Numbered from the stretch's first letter, positions 44,447 through 53,227 are shown. The stretch is DNA of 64,000 nucleotides from Propionigenium maris DSM 9537 (GCF_027925155.1 NZ_BSDY01000004.1:212284-276283), one strand, 5' to 3'. The notes: a model not told the origin generated them from the letters alone. Numbers and translations: made by a program.

Positions 44447-45118
44447 TTATATTTCTAGATTTCTCTCGTAGAACTCTGAAAGCTTATAGAAGTTAAGCTG
44501 CTCCACTTCCTTGTCGTTTACAAGGAACTTCACCCTTCTATACCTTCCATCTTCAGTTAGGGTATTTACTATTGAGTAGATTACAAAGATCTCCTGGGAG
44601 ATGGTCTTCATATTCTCTCTGAAGTGGTAGTTCATATTGAGGTAGATATCCCTTCCGTCGATATATACGTTCATGAGCTGAACTTCATCATTTAGGAATG
44701 GAACCTCCACCACCTTCCCCTCTTCATCTGTGTAAGTTATCTTGTAGGCAAGGTTCTCCTTGAGGGCGTCAAAGATCATCTTTACCCTCTCTTCCGGTGT
44801 ATCCCCCACAACTATCTCCACCTGCTTGCTCTCCAGGCTCTCACCGCTCTCAGTAGGCACATAGATAGTAAGGGCTTCCCTCACTATCTCCCTGACCTGC
44901 TCCTGCTCCTGGTAGATTACCTTGGGAGGATTCTCCTTCAATACCAGGTTGTAGTAGAAGGCCCCGGATACTGCAGTAAGTACACCCAGTATCCCCAGAA
45001 TCCCTATCCTTATGGGAGAGGGTTTATCGCCTGTTTTTTTTGCTTCCCTCTTCCCCTCTATCTTCTCATCTTCCTTTACTTCTGTGTTTCTCTTGTCTTC
45101 CAAAACAACCTCCTCCAT
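44447..45118 (-). CDS. GerMN-domain membrane protein
   Basis: A 223-residue protein with a charged cytosolic N-terminus, one membrane helix (RIGILGILGVLTAVSGAFYY) and an extracytoplasmic GerMN domain (LTIYVPTESGESLESKQVEI, ERVKMIFDALKENL, IYSIVNTLTEDGRYRRVKFL). Such domains occur in envelope-associated proteins. I place the start at ATG 45118, overlapping the amidase stop in TGATG, so translation is probably coupled. The open frame continues to 45196 inside the amidase gene. Confidence 0.82.
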   Translation of the reverse strand: MEEVVLEDKRNTEVKEDEKIEGKREAKKTGDKPSPIRIGILGILGVLTAVSGAFYYNLVLKENPPKVIYQEQEQVREIVREALTIYVPTESGESLESKQVEIVVGDTPEERVKMIFDALKENLAYKITYTDEEGKVVEVPFLNDEVQLMNVYIDGRDIYLNMNYHFRENMKTISQEIFVIYSIVNTLTEDGRYRRVKFLVNDKEVEQLNFYKLSEFYERNLEI

Positions 45119-46152
45119 CAATAGAAGTGATTTCTTATACTCTTTCCAATCTCCTGCGCCATTATCTTCTGATACTTGGACTGCTTCAGCTTCCATACAT
45201 CGCTGGAGTTACTTATAAATCCTGTCTCCACAAGGATTCCCGGTCCGTCAAATCCACGAAGTACAGCAAAGTTTGCCCCGTGGGTTCCCCTGTTTCTCAT
45301 ATTCAGCCTCTTGGAGTAGGATCTTGCCAGATCGTCTGCTATCTTAGCCGACTGCACCTTGTTGGCGTTGTACTCCGTCTCACCCTTTACCTGGGCGATA
45401 TTGCTGGTATCCTCTCCATACTCCTCACCAAAGGAGTTTTCAAAGGCAGCTACCTTAGCTGCATATGGAGATGATTTCTTGGAGTAGTAGAATACCTCAA
45501 ATCCCGATGCGCTGGCTGCTGCTGCTGAATTGGCATGGATACTTACAAAGAGGTCTCCCCTGTTCCTGTTTCCTATCCTTGCCCTCTCATTTAGAGGAAT
45601 AAACTTATCGCTGCTTCTGGTCATGACTATGTTGAAGTCATTCTTCAGCTCCTCTCTGAGGTACTTGGCCACAGCAAATACAACATCCTTCTCCCTGTAT
45701 TTCTTAAATCCAATAGCTCCAGGGTCCTGTCCTCCGTGTCCTGCATCTATGATTATGGTGTATTCCTTCTTGTTTATCCTCTTGGAGAAGTCTATTACAA
45801 ACCTCACAGGGTTGCTCCTGTAGGATAGCTTGTAATCCACATTTTTCTGCAGGTGGATAAACACCCCTACCGATGTGGGATACCTCACCACATCCACCTT
45901 TCTCACATAACTTCCGTTTACATTCCTGCTGACAAATTGCTCCGCTGCCTTTGTATTCTTAAACTCTATAAATATAAGACGGTTTACCTCGTCGTAGTTC
46001 AGTTCATACTTGGGCTTTGTGCTTCCCCCCATATCAATAACCATCTGGGGAGGGGTTCCGTTAAAACGTATATTACTTGCCTGAATCCTTTCTGCTCCAA
46101 AGGAAAGGCTCGTGCTCAATATTATAAATATCAAAAGAAGGTAGTATCTCAT
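45118..46152 (-). CDS. N-acetylmuramoyl-L-alanine amidase with AMIN domain
   Basis: A 344-residue exported protein. Signal peptide (YYLLLIFIILSTSLSFG), AMIN domain (about 25-120) and Zn-dependent amidase_3 domain with IIIDAGHGGQDPGAIG, REKDVVFAVAKYL, FVSIHANSAAA and ILVETGFISN. It cuts the amide bond between MurNAc and the peptide, as AmiC does in cell separation. Confidence 0.95.
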   Translation of the reverse strand: MRYYLLLIFIILSTSLSFGAERIQASNIRFNGTPPQMVIDMGGSTKPKYELNYDEVNRLIFIEFKNTKAAEQFVSRNVNGSYVRKVDVVRYPTSVGVFIHLQKNVDYKLSYRSNPVRFVIDFSKRINKKEYTIIIDAGHGGQDPGAIGFKKYREKDVVFAVAKYLREELKNDFNIVMTRSSDKFIPLNERARIGNRNRGDLFVSIHANSAAAASASGFEVFYYSKKSSPYAAKVAAFENSFGEEYGEDTSNIAQVKGETEYNANKVQSAKIADDLARSYSKRLNMRNRGTHGANFAVLRGFDGPGILVETGFISNSSDVWKLKQSKYQKIMAQEIGKSIRNHFY

Positions 46153-46221
46153 TATCCAAAACCTTTCTGAGACTGTTCAGTCTATATCAAAATTTAAATT
46201 ATACGATCAATTAAAGAAAAA

Positions 46222-46242
46222 ACGACAATTTAAAATTGTCGT
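46222..46242 (-). terminator. Terminator of yajC
   Basis: ACGACAATTT / AAATTGTCGT stem followed by TTTTTTC on the minus strand. Confidence 0.88.
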
Positions 46243-46243
46243 C

Positions 46244-46549
46244 TTATTTATTATAAACAGATGCTATTGAACTCTTCTTTACAGTAAGTTTCACACCTTT
46301 ATCTACTCTTATAATTACAAACTCATCTGTTACCGATGCTACATCTCCCTTGATTCCCCCTGCAGTAATAACTGGAGTTCCTTCTTGAAGGCTGCTCATC
46401 ATCTCCTGGTGCTGCTTCTGCTTCTTCTTATTTGGTCTTATAAGCAAGAAGTAAAATACTGCTCCCCAGATAGCTAAGGTAAAGATCATTCCTGTGTAAT
46501 TGGCCTTTGCGGCACCTTCAGCGGCATAAACAACGAAATTATTTAACAT
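46244..46549 (-). CDS. yajC: Preprotein translocase subunit YajC
   Basis: A 101-residue single-pass membrane protein. Membrane helix TGMIFTLAIWGAVFYFLLI, then RPNKKKQKQHQEMMSSLQEG and VITAGGIKGDVASVTDEFVI. It associates with SecDF. Usual length; own terminator. Confidence 0.95.
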   Translation of the reverse strand: MLNNFVVYAAEGAAKANYTGMIFTLAIWGAVFYFLLIRPNKKKQKQHQEMMSSLQEGTPVITAGGIKGDVASVTDEFVIIRVDKGVKLTVKKSSIASVYNK

Positions 46550-46614
46550 TTTTTACCCCCTTTTCTTAATACCTTTGAGTATAACATATAGAGTGTTTTT
46601 TTTCAACTGTGGTC

Positions 46615-47781
46615 TTATGCAAAAAGACCCTTTAGCTTGTCAAAAAATGTCTTCTTCATCTTGTAGTTTTTTTCCTTAAGGCTTGCTTCAAAGGCTTCTA
46701 ATAGCTCCTTCTGTTTATCGTTAAGGTTTACTGGTACCTCTACCACTACCTTCACCAGCTGGTCACCGTTTCTGTAACCTCTGGTACTTGGCATTCCCTT
46801 CTCTCTCAGCTTAAATACCTTTCCAGTCTGAGTTCCAGCTGGAACCTTCATCTTAAGCTCTCCCTCAAGGGTAGGTATCTTGATCTCTCCCCCTAGAGTA
46901 GCTATTGTATAGGAGATAGGCACCTCACAGATGATATCATCATCCATTCTCTCGAAGATAGAGTGCTGCTTAACCTTTACAAAGATATACAGGTCTCCGT
47001 TAGGTCCTCCGCTTGTACTTGCCTCTCCAAGACCTGAAAGTCTCAGTCTCTGACCGTCATCGATTCCTGCAGGTATCTTAACCTTCTTCTCCACAGTCTC
47101 GCTCTGGATTCCGCTTCCACCACAAGTGTGGCAGCTCTTCTCAGGCATCTGACCAGATCCCTTACAGTGAGGACACTCCACTACATTTTCAAAGTTTCCA
47201 AGCATAGTTCTCTGAACCTGCTTGATCCTTCCCTGACCATTACAGTGGCTACAAGTCTTCATGTTTGTTCCAGGCTCAGCTCCCGTTCCGTTACACGTTC
47301 CGCACTGACCCTTTCTCTTATACTTAACAGTTTTCTCTATTCCCTTGGCTGCTTCCTCCAGTGAAATCTCCACAGTATATCTCAGGTCTGCTCCAGGCTG
47401 AACCCTTCTTCTGGCTGAGCCTCCGCCGAAGCCTCCTCCTCCGCCACCGAAGAATGAACTGAATATATCCCCAAGGTCCTCAAAGTCTCCGAAACCTCCG
47501 CCGAAGCCACCGAAGCCTCCAGCTCCACCTGCTCCGCCCTGTTCAAAGGCTGCGTGACCGAATCTGTCGTACTGTGCTTTTTTATTTGAATCAGAAAGAA
47601 CTTGGTAGGCATCGTTTATCTCCTTAAACTTTACCTCTGCCTCGTGCTTCTCCTTTTCATCTGCTCCACTAAATTTATCTGGGTGATACTTCATGGCTGC
47701 CTTTCTGTATGCTTTCTTTATCTCCGCATCAGATGCATCCTTGGATACCCCCAGTACGTCATAATAATCTCTCTTAGACAT
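46615..47781 (-). CDS. dnaJ: Molecular chaperone DnaJ
   Basis: A 388-residue Hsp40. J domain with the HPD motif (KYHPDKFS), Gly/Phe-rich linker, a zinc domain with four CxxCxGxG repeats (CGTCNGTG, CSHCNGQG, CPHCKGSG, CHTCGGSG) and a C-terminal substrate domain. It stimulates DnaK. It is separated by 6 kb from the hrcA-grpE-dnaK operon and has no visible CIRCE of its own. Confidence 0.97.
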   Translation of the reverse strand: MSKRDYYDVLGVSKDASDAEIKKAYRKAAMKYHPDKFSGADEKEKHEAEVKFKEINDAYQVLSDSNKKAQYDRFGHAAFEQGGAGGAGGFGGFGGGFGDFEDLGDIFSSFFGGGGGGFGGGSARRRVQPGADLRYTVEISLEEAAKGIEKTVKYKRKGQCGTCNGTGAEPGTNMKTCSHCNGQGRIKQVQRTMLGNFENVVECPHCKGSGQMPEKSCHTCGGSGIQSETVEKKVKIPAGIDDGQRLRLSGLGEASTSGGPNGDLYIFVKVKQHSIFERMDDDIICEVPISYTIATLGGEIKIPTLEGELKMKVPAGTQTGKVFKLREKGMPSTRGYRNGDQLVKVVVEVPVNLNDKQKELLEAFEASLKEKNYKMKKTFFDKLKGLFA

Positions 47782-47838
47782 CTAGTATTCCCTCCGTATT
47801 TTTTTACAAGAAATATTATACCATATCCTATACTTTTT

Positions 47839-48708
47839 TTATAGACTTACTTGTATTCGGAGTACTCTAGAAAATTCCTCACCCTCTGTCAGTCTTTCTA
47901 TTCCGTATTTCTCCTCTATCTTCCCGTTGCTCTTAGCAAAATCCGCTATTCCGCACCATGGCTCGATACAAACATAGTCCGCCCCTGGAACATTCCAAAA
48001 TGCTATAAAGGGGAAACCTGTATAGTCCACTGTTACACTTCTCTTATTTTTTTTATTTTTCAGGCTAACCCTCTTAGAGGCCAGCCCCTCAAACATAATT
48101 GCATCCTCTATAAAGGTGTCCTTCTTGAGATTTATCCTTCTTCCCTCCAGGTAATCCACCCTCTTATCCCCTATATACATCCCCTCCAGGGTATAGGTCT
48201 TAGCTTCCTCCTCCTTTTCAAACTCCAGGTAGTAGTCTGAAAACTCCACATCTTCATCTGTAGGTGTGGCAAAGGCAGGGTGTCCCCCAAGGGAAAAGTA
48301 GATCTCTCCCGAGGTTTTGTTTACCACCCTGTATTCCATGATGAGTTCGCTTCCCTCAAGGGTATAGGTAATGTAGAACTCAAACTCAAAGGGATAGTTC
48401 TCCAGGGTCTTCTTGTCTGAGGAGAGCTTGAATACTACCTTCTCCCTCGAGCTCTCAGCCACCTGAAACTCCATGTCCCTGGCAAAGCCGTGCTTGCTCC
48501 CCCTATACTCCACTCCACGGTAGGTGTAGGTATCGTTTTTTACTCCCCCTACAAAGGGGAAGAGTACCGGCGAGGTCTTTCCCCAATACTCTGGGTCCCC
48601 GCTCCACATAAACTCCTCATTATCTTTAAGGAGTCTCAGGTTTTTAAGCTCCGCTCCCTTGGATTCTATCACTGCTTCCAGTATCCCGTTGTCTATCCTA
48701 TACAGCAT
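47839..48708 (-). CDS. Aldose 1-epimerase family protein
   Basis: A 289-residue galactose-mutarotase-like beta-sandwich protein (TSPVLFPFVGGVKNDTYTYR, GSKHGFARDMEF, GGHPAFATP, EPWCGIADFAKS). The His in KHGFARD and HPAF and the Glu in CIEPWCG match catalytic positions. Substrate unknown. Its ATG follows directly on the TAG of the upstream alkyltransferase gene. Confidence 0.9.
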   Translation of the reverse strand: MLYRIDNGILEAVIESKGAELKNLRLLKDNEEFMWSGDPEYWGKTSPVLFPFVGGVKNDTYTYRGVEYRGSKHGFARDMEFQVAESSREKVVFKLSSDKKTLENYPFEFEFYITYTLEGSELIMEYRVVNKTSGEIYFSLGGHPAFATPTDEDVEFSDYYLEFEKEEEAKTYTLEGMYIGDKRVDYLEGRRINLKKDTFIEDAIMFEGLASKRVSLKNKKNKRSVTVDYTGFPFIAFWNVPGADYVCIEPWCGIADFAKSNGKIEEKYGIERLTEGEEFSRVLRIQVSL

Positions 48709-49173
48709 CTACTTCTCCTTCTTCTCTAGTTTTAGCAGGTATTCCTTTCTCCACACACCTGCTCCGAATCCCGTAAGTTTACCCGACTTACCTATTACTC
48801 TGTGTCAGGGTACCACTATGGATACGGGATTTTTTCCGTTGGCTCCCCCCACTGCCCTCACAGCCTTGGGATTTCCTATGGCATCTGCCTCCTCTGAATA
48901 GGAGATAGTCTCCCCATAGGGGATATCATACATCGCCCTCCAGCAGGACCTCTGAAACTCCGTTCCTCCCCTGAGGTCTATCTTCACTGTAAACTCAGTT
49001 CTATCCCCCCTGAAGTACTCCTCTAATTCCTTTTTGCATTTGAGTACCTCGGGACTCTCTATCTCCTCTCCCCGGATCTCGTCCAGAAAGTAGATTCCGC
49101 TTATTCCATCTGTCTCCTCGGTTATCTCTATATAGCCGAGATATTCATGTTTCAGGTATACCCTTCCCCTCAT
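48709..49173 (-). CDS. O6-alkylguanine-DNA alkyltransferase, probable selenoprotein (TGA = Sec123)
   Basis: The protein reads MRGRVYLKHEYLGYIEITEE to FQRSCWRAMYDIPYGETISY, AIGNPKAVRAVGGANGKNPV, SIVVP, then TGA (48805-48807), then HRVIGKSGKLTGFGAGVWRK and EYLLKLEKKEK. Total 154 codons before TAG, the normal Ogt/MGMT length. TGA stands exactly at the alkyl-accepting Cys of the family motif PCHR. The frame beyond it is intact and conserved, and a SECIS-like hairpin follows. I therefore read TGA as selenocysteine: the selenol would take the alkyl group from damaged guanine. A nonsense mutation is the alternative. It lies with no gap between the GNAT gene and the epimerase gene. Confidence 0.85.
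48773..48804 (-). promoter_or_regulatory. Candidate bacterial SECIS element
   Basis: After the TGA come 13 nt and then the perfect stem GTAAGT / ACTTAC enclosing loop CGGGTAA. The loop Gs are 21-23 nt downstream of the TGA. Stem, loop size and GG in the loop agree with the known bacterial SECIS pattern. Confidence 0.7.
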
Positions 49174-49629
49174 CTATACTCCCATCTTCTTACTCATATA
49201 TACGTCTGTTATATCATATCCCATCTTCCTATAGAGGGCTATTGCCCCCTCATTGTACCCAAAGGAGTGAAGGTTTACCTTCTTGGCATCCAGGTTCTCT
49301 GCCATCTCCTCTAAGAGCTCCACCATATTGATCTCATAGTCCTTCCCCTTATACTCATCGTAGATGAGGTAGTTGTTCACATAGATGGTATCGTTGAAGA
49401 GATTAAACCACACAAAGCCCACCTTGTCTATATCCTTGCAGATATCCAGGAGATAGTGGTGCTTGGTTTCTACCCCGTCCTTTAATATATTGTCCAGGGT
49501 TTCCTTGGCAAGGTCTATGGCGTCCCCCTCCTGCCAGTGTCCTACCTTTATCTTATCCTGGGCGTAGTCCCTTATCATCCTTCCCTTTATAACGTCGAAT
49601 TCCTCCTGAGTCATCTTCACAAGTCTCAT
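49174..49629 (-). CDS. GNAT-family acetyltransferase
   Basis: A 151-residue GNAT protein. Acetyl-CoA-binding region follows KGKDYEINMVELL; C-terminal LHSFGYNEGAIALYRKMGYD is typical. Substrate unknown. First gene of the three-gene operon ending in the epimerase; its stop codon touches the start of the alkyltransferase gene. Confidence 0.88.
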   Translation of the reverse strand: MRLVKMTQEEFDVIKGRMIRDYAQDKIKVGHWQEGDAIDLAKETLDNILKDGVETKHHYLLDICKDIDKVGFVWFNLFNDTIYVNNYLIYDEYKGKDYEINMVELLEEMAENLDAKKVNLHSFGYNEGAIALYRKMGYDITDVYMSKKMGV

Positions 49630-49703
49630 AAGTTGTCCCCCTCTAAGTATAGTTTTATAAGTATTTTTACTTTTTTAAACTATAATTTCTTTTTTCTGAT
49701 GAT

Positions 49704-49920
49704 TGTTCTTTCTTTGCTTGTCCAAAGAAAGAACCCAAGAAAGGACACCTCTTTCAAAGTGTTTCCCTGGTAAATATAATATTCTACGACCTTTACAAGC
49801 TACAGTCCTCGCTTACGGGTAACAAATTTTAAGCTGTATCACTGCGGAACTTATTCTGTTGTACGGTCTAGCTAACTATTTCAGTTAAAGCCACATTAAC
49901 TTGAAAGAGGATACACAAAA
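49704..49920 (+). repeat. Intergenic repeat, module B
   Basis: Solo B copy. It begins with the hairpin TTCTTTCTTTG / CAAAGAAAGAA. CCTCTTTCAA near the left pairs with TTGAAAGAGG at the right end, forming an outer stem. Core ACGACCTTTACAAGCTACAG and GTTGTACGGTCTAGC. Confidence 0.82.
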
Positions 49921-49976
49921 CCCTCCCTCTTTAGTAAAGCCAATTTATTGCCAAGCAGTTAATAAACTTAGTTTAA

Positions 49977-50783
49977 TTAAATTAAGCCAAACATTTCTTT
50001 AACCTCTTTTTGTTTTGCTTCATTCCACTCCATTTTATCACTATCAAACACTTCATTGAATTGTACAAGAGATATTTTTACTTCTTTTAAAGCTTTTTTC
50101 ATAATTTCTTCTTTTTCTTCAATATCATTAAAAAATTCATTTTTTAACATTAATAACCCGCTTAATATCCCTGACAGCCTTTCTATATTAGAAGTTTTTA
50201 TATAGCATTTTATTATTCTTTCAAAGCAATCTAATGTTGTTTTAAGCAAATGCTTTTTATCTGAGTCTTCCAGAAAAGCCACAGAATTAAGAATCATTAA
50301 GAAGTAAGCTTCTCCCATTTCATCAAGTAATCTTTTTTCTTGATCTTTTAATTCTTCTTGGGATTCTTTAATCTTTTTCTCTTGAGCTTCTATCTTTAAA
50401 AAAATACTTCTCGCTTTAAAACTTTGATATATTGGCATAATTGCAATTATACCTATTACTCCAAAAGCTGCCGCTACAAGACCTAGTATCCAATTTATCT
50501 TTCTATCCGTTTCATTTTGAAGCTTATCCCAAGCTGAAGTATAAAATTGATCAACATTATAGTTTTGGCTGGCACTAGCTAAAAGTTTATCATTTAATTT
50601 TTCTTCTAGTTTTTCATATTTTCCTAGTACTCTTTCATATGTTGCTACTTTTTCTTCTAAAAACCTAGAATACTGTTGCTCTTCATTATATTTCTTCCTA
50701 TAATCAACTTCCTCTGCTTTATCTTGCGAAAAAGTCAGAGAAAACATTAGTAGAAAACAAGCTATGATTTTAAACCTTTTCAA
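49977..50783 (-). CDS. Exported coiled-coil membrane protein, unknown function
   Basis: A 268-residue AT-rich gene. Signal peptide (KRFKIIACFLLMFSLTFS), an extracytoplasmic coiled-coil part (EEKVATYERVLGKYEKLEEK), one membrane helix (INWILGLVAAAFGVIGIIAI) and a cytosolic coiled coil with a helical C-terminal part. The membrane-spanning coiled-coil design suggests a scaffold or signalling role. No family recognised. Base composition differs from housekeeping neighbours, so it may be acquired. Confidence 0.7.
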   Translation of the reverse strand: MKRFKIIACFLLMFSLTFSQDKAEEVDYRKKYNEEQQYSRFLEEKVATYERVLGKYEKLEEKLNDKLLASASQNYNVDQFYTSAWDKLQNETDRKINWILGLVAAAFGVIGIIAIMPIYQSFKARSIFLKIEAQEKKIKESQEELKDQEKRLLDEMGEAYFLMILNSVAFLEDSDKKHLLKTTLDCFERIIKCYIKTSNIERLSGILSGLLMLKNEFFNDIEEKEEIMKKALKEVKISLVQFNEVFDSDKMEWNEAKQKEVKEMFGLI

Positions 50784-50877
50784 TACTCCCCCCTTTTAAA
50801 CCATTATTTTAAACTCTTCATCTCTACCTCGGTTTCTCCTTAGTTAGGGAAAAACCATAGAAAAGATAAGGGTTCTT

Positions 50878-51048
50878 GTCGACCGCAGGTAGACGTTTTA
50901 ACTTCACAGGATATCCCTGCTCCTTTCCGTTTTACTTATTAGGTTCAATCTTGAGCCCATAAAAGGAAAGAAAAATATGACCTCTCCCGAAAAGTCAATT
51001 ACCGCAGGTCTTGAACTTTGGGTACCTTTCTTTCAAGAGAAAGGTACT
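50878..51048 (+). repeat. Intergenic repeat, module A
   Basis: A-module copy with outer stem CTTTCC / GGAAAG, inner stem GGTTCAA / TTGAGCC, pseudoknot pair CTTGAA / TTCAAG. Nearly identical to the copy at 51473. Confidence 0.85.
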
Positions 51049-51376
51049 ATGAAGTATAGTAACCTGCATTGTGGCCTGGGAACTCCTTGTAACCCTTATA
51101 TCTGCAGTTTCCTATTATCACCAGGCTGTAGCCTTTGCCGAACTCATCGAAGGAGAAGTGAAAGAGCTTATCAAATACATCCCTTATCATATCTGTAGTC
51201 TTTTGACAGCCAAGCTTTGTTGCCCCCCAGCAGTAAAGCCAGCATACGCTGCTAAAATATGCCCTTCCATTCTCTTCCCTCCAGTACTTGTCGTAGCTCT
51301 CATTAAAGGAGTCTATCTCAAGGGATCTCAGTAGTCCCTTTGCTTCCTCTGCACTTACCTTTAGTTCTAAGTTCAT
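51047..51376 (-). CDS. Hypothetical protein, 109 aa
   Basis: Starts MNLELKVSAEEAKGLLRSLE after AAAAGGGG. Acidic N-terminal half, aromatic-rich middle (YFSSVCWLYCWGATKLGCQK) and C-terminus KGYKEFPGHNAGYYTS. Four cysteines are spread through the middle and C-terminal half. No family recognised. The gene is bracketed by two nearly identical A repeats in direct orientation. Confidence 0.6.
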   Translation of the reverse strand: MNLELKVSAEEAKGLLRSLEIDSFNESYDKYWREENGRAYFSSVCWLYCWGATKLGCQKTTDMIRDVFDKLFHFSFDEFGKGYSLVIIGNCRYKGYKEFPGHNAGYYTS

Positions 51377-51472
51377 ATGCTATCCCCTTTTAAACCATTA
51401 TTTTTAAACTCCTTGCCCCTGCCTTGGTTTCTCCTTAGTTAGGGAGAAACCATCTAAAGTATGAGGGTTGTT

Positions 51473-51641
51473 GCCGACCGCAGGTAGACGTTTTGACTTC
51501 ACAGGATATCCCTGCTCCTTTCCGTTATACTTATTAGGTTCAATCTTGAGCCCATAAAAGGAAAGAAAAATATAACCTCGCCCGAAAAGTCAATTACCGC
51601 AGGTCTTGAACTTTGGGCACCTTTTTTTCAAGAGAAAGGTT
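51473..51641 (+). repeat. Intergenic repeat, module A
   Basis: A-module copy nearly identical to 50878-51048. The similarity extends about 80 nt to the left (AAACCATTATTTT and GGTTTCTCCTTAGTTAGGGA), showing a recent duplication. Confidence 0.85.
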
Positions 51642-51678
51642 CGAAATAAAGCTTTAAATACTTTTCCAAAGTATGGAA

Positions 51679-52284
51679 CTATCTCTTTCTACCTATCAAC
51701 AGGAATAATGGATACTCCCTGTCTTCTCTGATTATCGTGTGGGGAGTCGTTATGCTCTCCACTACTAGGTTATTTTTCTCGAAGATCTCTCCCAGCATCT
51801 CTGGATCAAACCCCAGGTGACCATCAAAGTTCCCCTTGTGGAAACTACCGTCCTCGGTTATTAGGTCTGCAATGCAAAGGTATCCTCCCTGGGTAAGGCT
51901 CTCAGTCCATTCCCTTATAACCTCCTCTGTGTCTGGTATGTGGTGGAGCACCATGAGGTTGAAGATACAGTCATACTTATGGGAGGTATCCATTGCCTTC
52001 TCCGGGTCTATGAGGACCGTTCTGCAGTTAGTGTGTCCCCCAGCCTCTATCTTCCTACCTACCTCCTCCAGCATACCTTTAGAGGTGTCGCAGAAGGTCA
52101 TCCCCTTAAACTCTGGCAGAAGGCCAAATCCCAGTAGCCCAGTACCGCACCCGTACTCTGCAGCCCTCATCTCCTTAGTGTCCGGCAGGTGCTTCACTAT
52201 CCCCTCAGCCACATCCCTGGCTCTCCTTACCTTCTTCTCATCTAAATCCCACTGCTTTGCTGCTTCATCAAAGTTAGTTCCCAT
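51679..52284 (-). CDS. SAM-dependent class I methyltransferase
   Basis: A 201-residue protein with motif I AAEYGCGTGLLGFGLL, an acidic ligand region CDTSKGML, and FNLMVLHHIPDTEEVIREWT. Small-molecule type methyltransferase (UbiE-like fold); substrate unknown. It lies between repeats and has no obvious operon partner. Confidence 0.85.
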   Translation of the reverse strand: MGTNFDEAAKQWDLDEKKVRRARDVAEGIVKHLPDTKEMRAAEYGCGTGLLGFGLLPEFKGMTFCDTSKGMLEEVGRKIEAGGHTNCRTVLIDPEKAMDTSHKYDCIFNLMVLHHIPDTEEVIREWTESLTQGGYLCIADLITEDGSFHKGNFDGHLGFDPEMLGEIFEKNNLVVESITTPHTIIREDREYPLFLLIGRKR

Positions 52285-52353
52285 TCCTATCCCCCATATC
52301 CTTTAGATTGAATTATCTCTACTAAACTTGCAACTGTACCGCTTTTTTTTTAA

Positions 52354-52527
52354 TGCCGACTGCAGATAGTCGTCGGGCTCCACAGCGAAATCCTACTTCG
52401 TTCCGTTTTACCCATTAGGTTCTATCTAGAGCCCATAAAAGGAACGCATTCTATGCCCTTGCCCCTAAGACAATTATCGTAAGTCTTGACCTTTTAGGTA
52501 CCTTTTGTGTCAAGACAAAAGGTACAA
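52354..52527 (+). repeat. Intergenic repeat, module A
   Basis: The cleanest A copy. First hairpin CGACT / AGTCG, outer stem CGTTCC / GGAACG, inner stem GGTTCTA / TAGAGCC, terminal hairpin TACCTTTTGT / ACAAAAGGTA. Pseudoknot GTCTTGAC with loop GTCAAGAC is perfect over 8 bp. Confidence 0.88.
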
Positions 52528-52534
52528 ACCTCTT

Positions 52535-53176
52535 TTATCTATCTAAAAACTCCCCAGGAGTCCTTAGATACTCATCCAACCTCATATAAAACTTCCCTGC
52601 ATGCACCCCATCTGCTAAGCCATGGTGAGCTTGGAGAGCCACCGGCATAAGGAGTTTCTCCCCCTCCTCAAAGTACTTACCCATGGCTATCCTCGGAACT
52701 GAGTCCCCCTTCACTATGTGCATGGGATGCTGTATAGAGGTAAAGGATACCCAGGGAAGGGTGGTCAGGTAGAAGTCGCTGTCCATATCAGCATCGAAAT
52801 CCGGGGTGACATTATCCTTTACCCCTTCTATCGCTTTCTCCACTCCCTCGTAGAACTCCACAAAGTCCTCCTTGTGCTTAGTCCTTGCAAAACCAAAGAG
52901 CTCATCCTCTCCCAGTACTGTAAAGGAAGGGTTCACCACTGGGTGCTCTACTATCCCGTTTTCTCTTATCCTGGTTCTCAGCTCAGGGATCTCATTTACC
53001 ACCCTGGAGATAAAGTAGAGAACCGTCTTAAAGAATGAGAGCTTCCTCTCCCTACAGTAGCTCTTTAACTCCCTCACATCCACATTGGAGCAGATATTAA
53101 AGTGGGGAAGTTCCATCTCTTTAAACATCTCATACTGCTTCCTTCTCTTCCACGTTTCCATGTCTATGTATTTCAT
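52535..53176 (-). CDS. Chloramphenicol acetyltransferase-like protein
   Basis: A 213-residue type-A CAT-family protein (RKQYEMFKEMELPHFNICSN, LPWVSFTSIQHPM, catalytic-His region QAHHGLADGVHAGKFY). In true CATs the motif is HHAVCDGFH; here HHGLADGVH keeps the His and Asp. It may acetylate chloramphenicol or another small molecule; resistance cannot be inferred from sequence alone. Confidence 0.85.
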   Translation of the reverse strand: MKYIDMETWKRRKQYEMFKEMELPHFNICSNVDVRELKSYCRERKLSFFKTVLYFISRVVNEIPELRTRIRENGIVEHPVVNPSFTVLGEDELFGFARTKHKEDFVEFYEGVEKAIEGVKDNVTPDFDADMDSDFYLTTLPWVSFTSIQHPMHIVKGDSVPRIAMGKYFEEGEKLLMPVALQAHHGLADGVHAGKFYMRLDEYLRTPGEFLDR

Positions 53177-53227
53177 TTTGTTTTCCCTTCTAAACCATTT
53201 TTCTGTTTCTCTCTTTTATCCTCTGTA

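Noticed and set aside
48805..49173. Reading the alkyltransferase as a truncated 122-residue pseudogene
   Set aside because: The stop is TGA exactly at the catalytic Cys, the frame after it is intact and conserved, and a SECIS-like hairpin follows. A random nonsense mutation would not explain all three.
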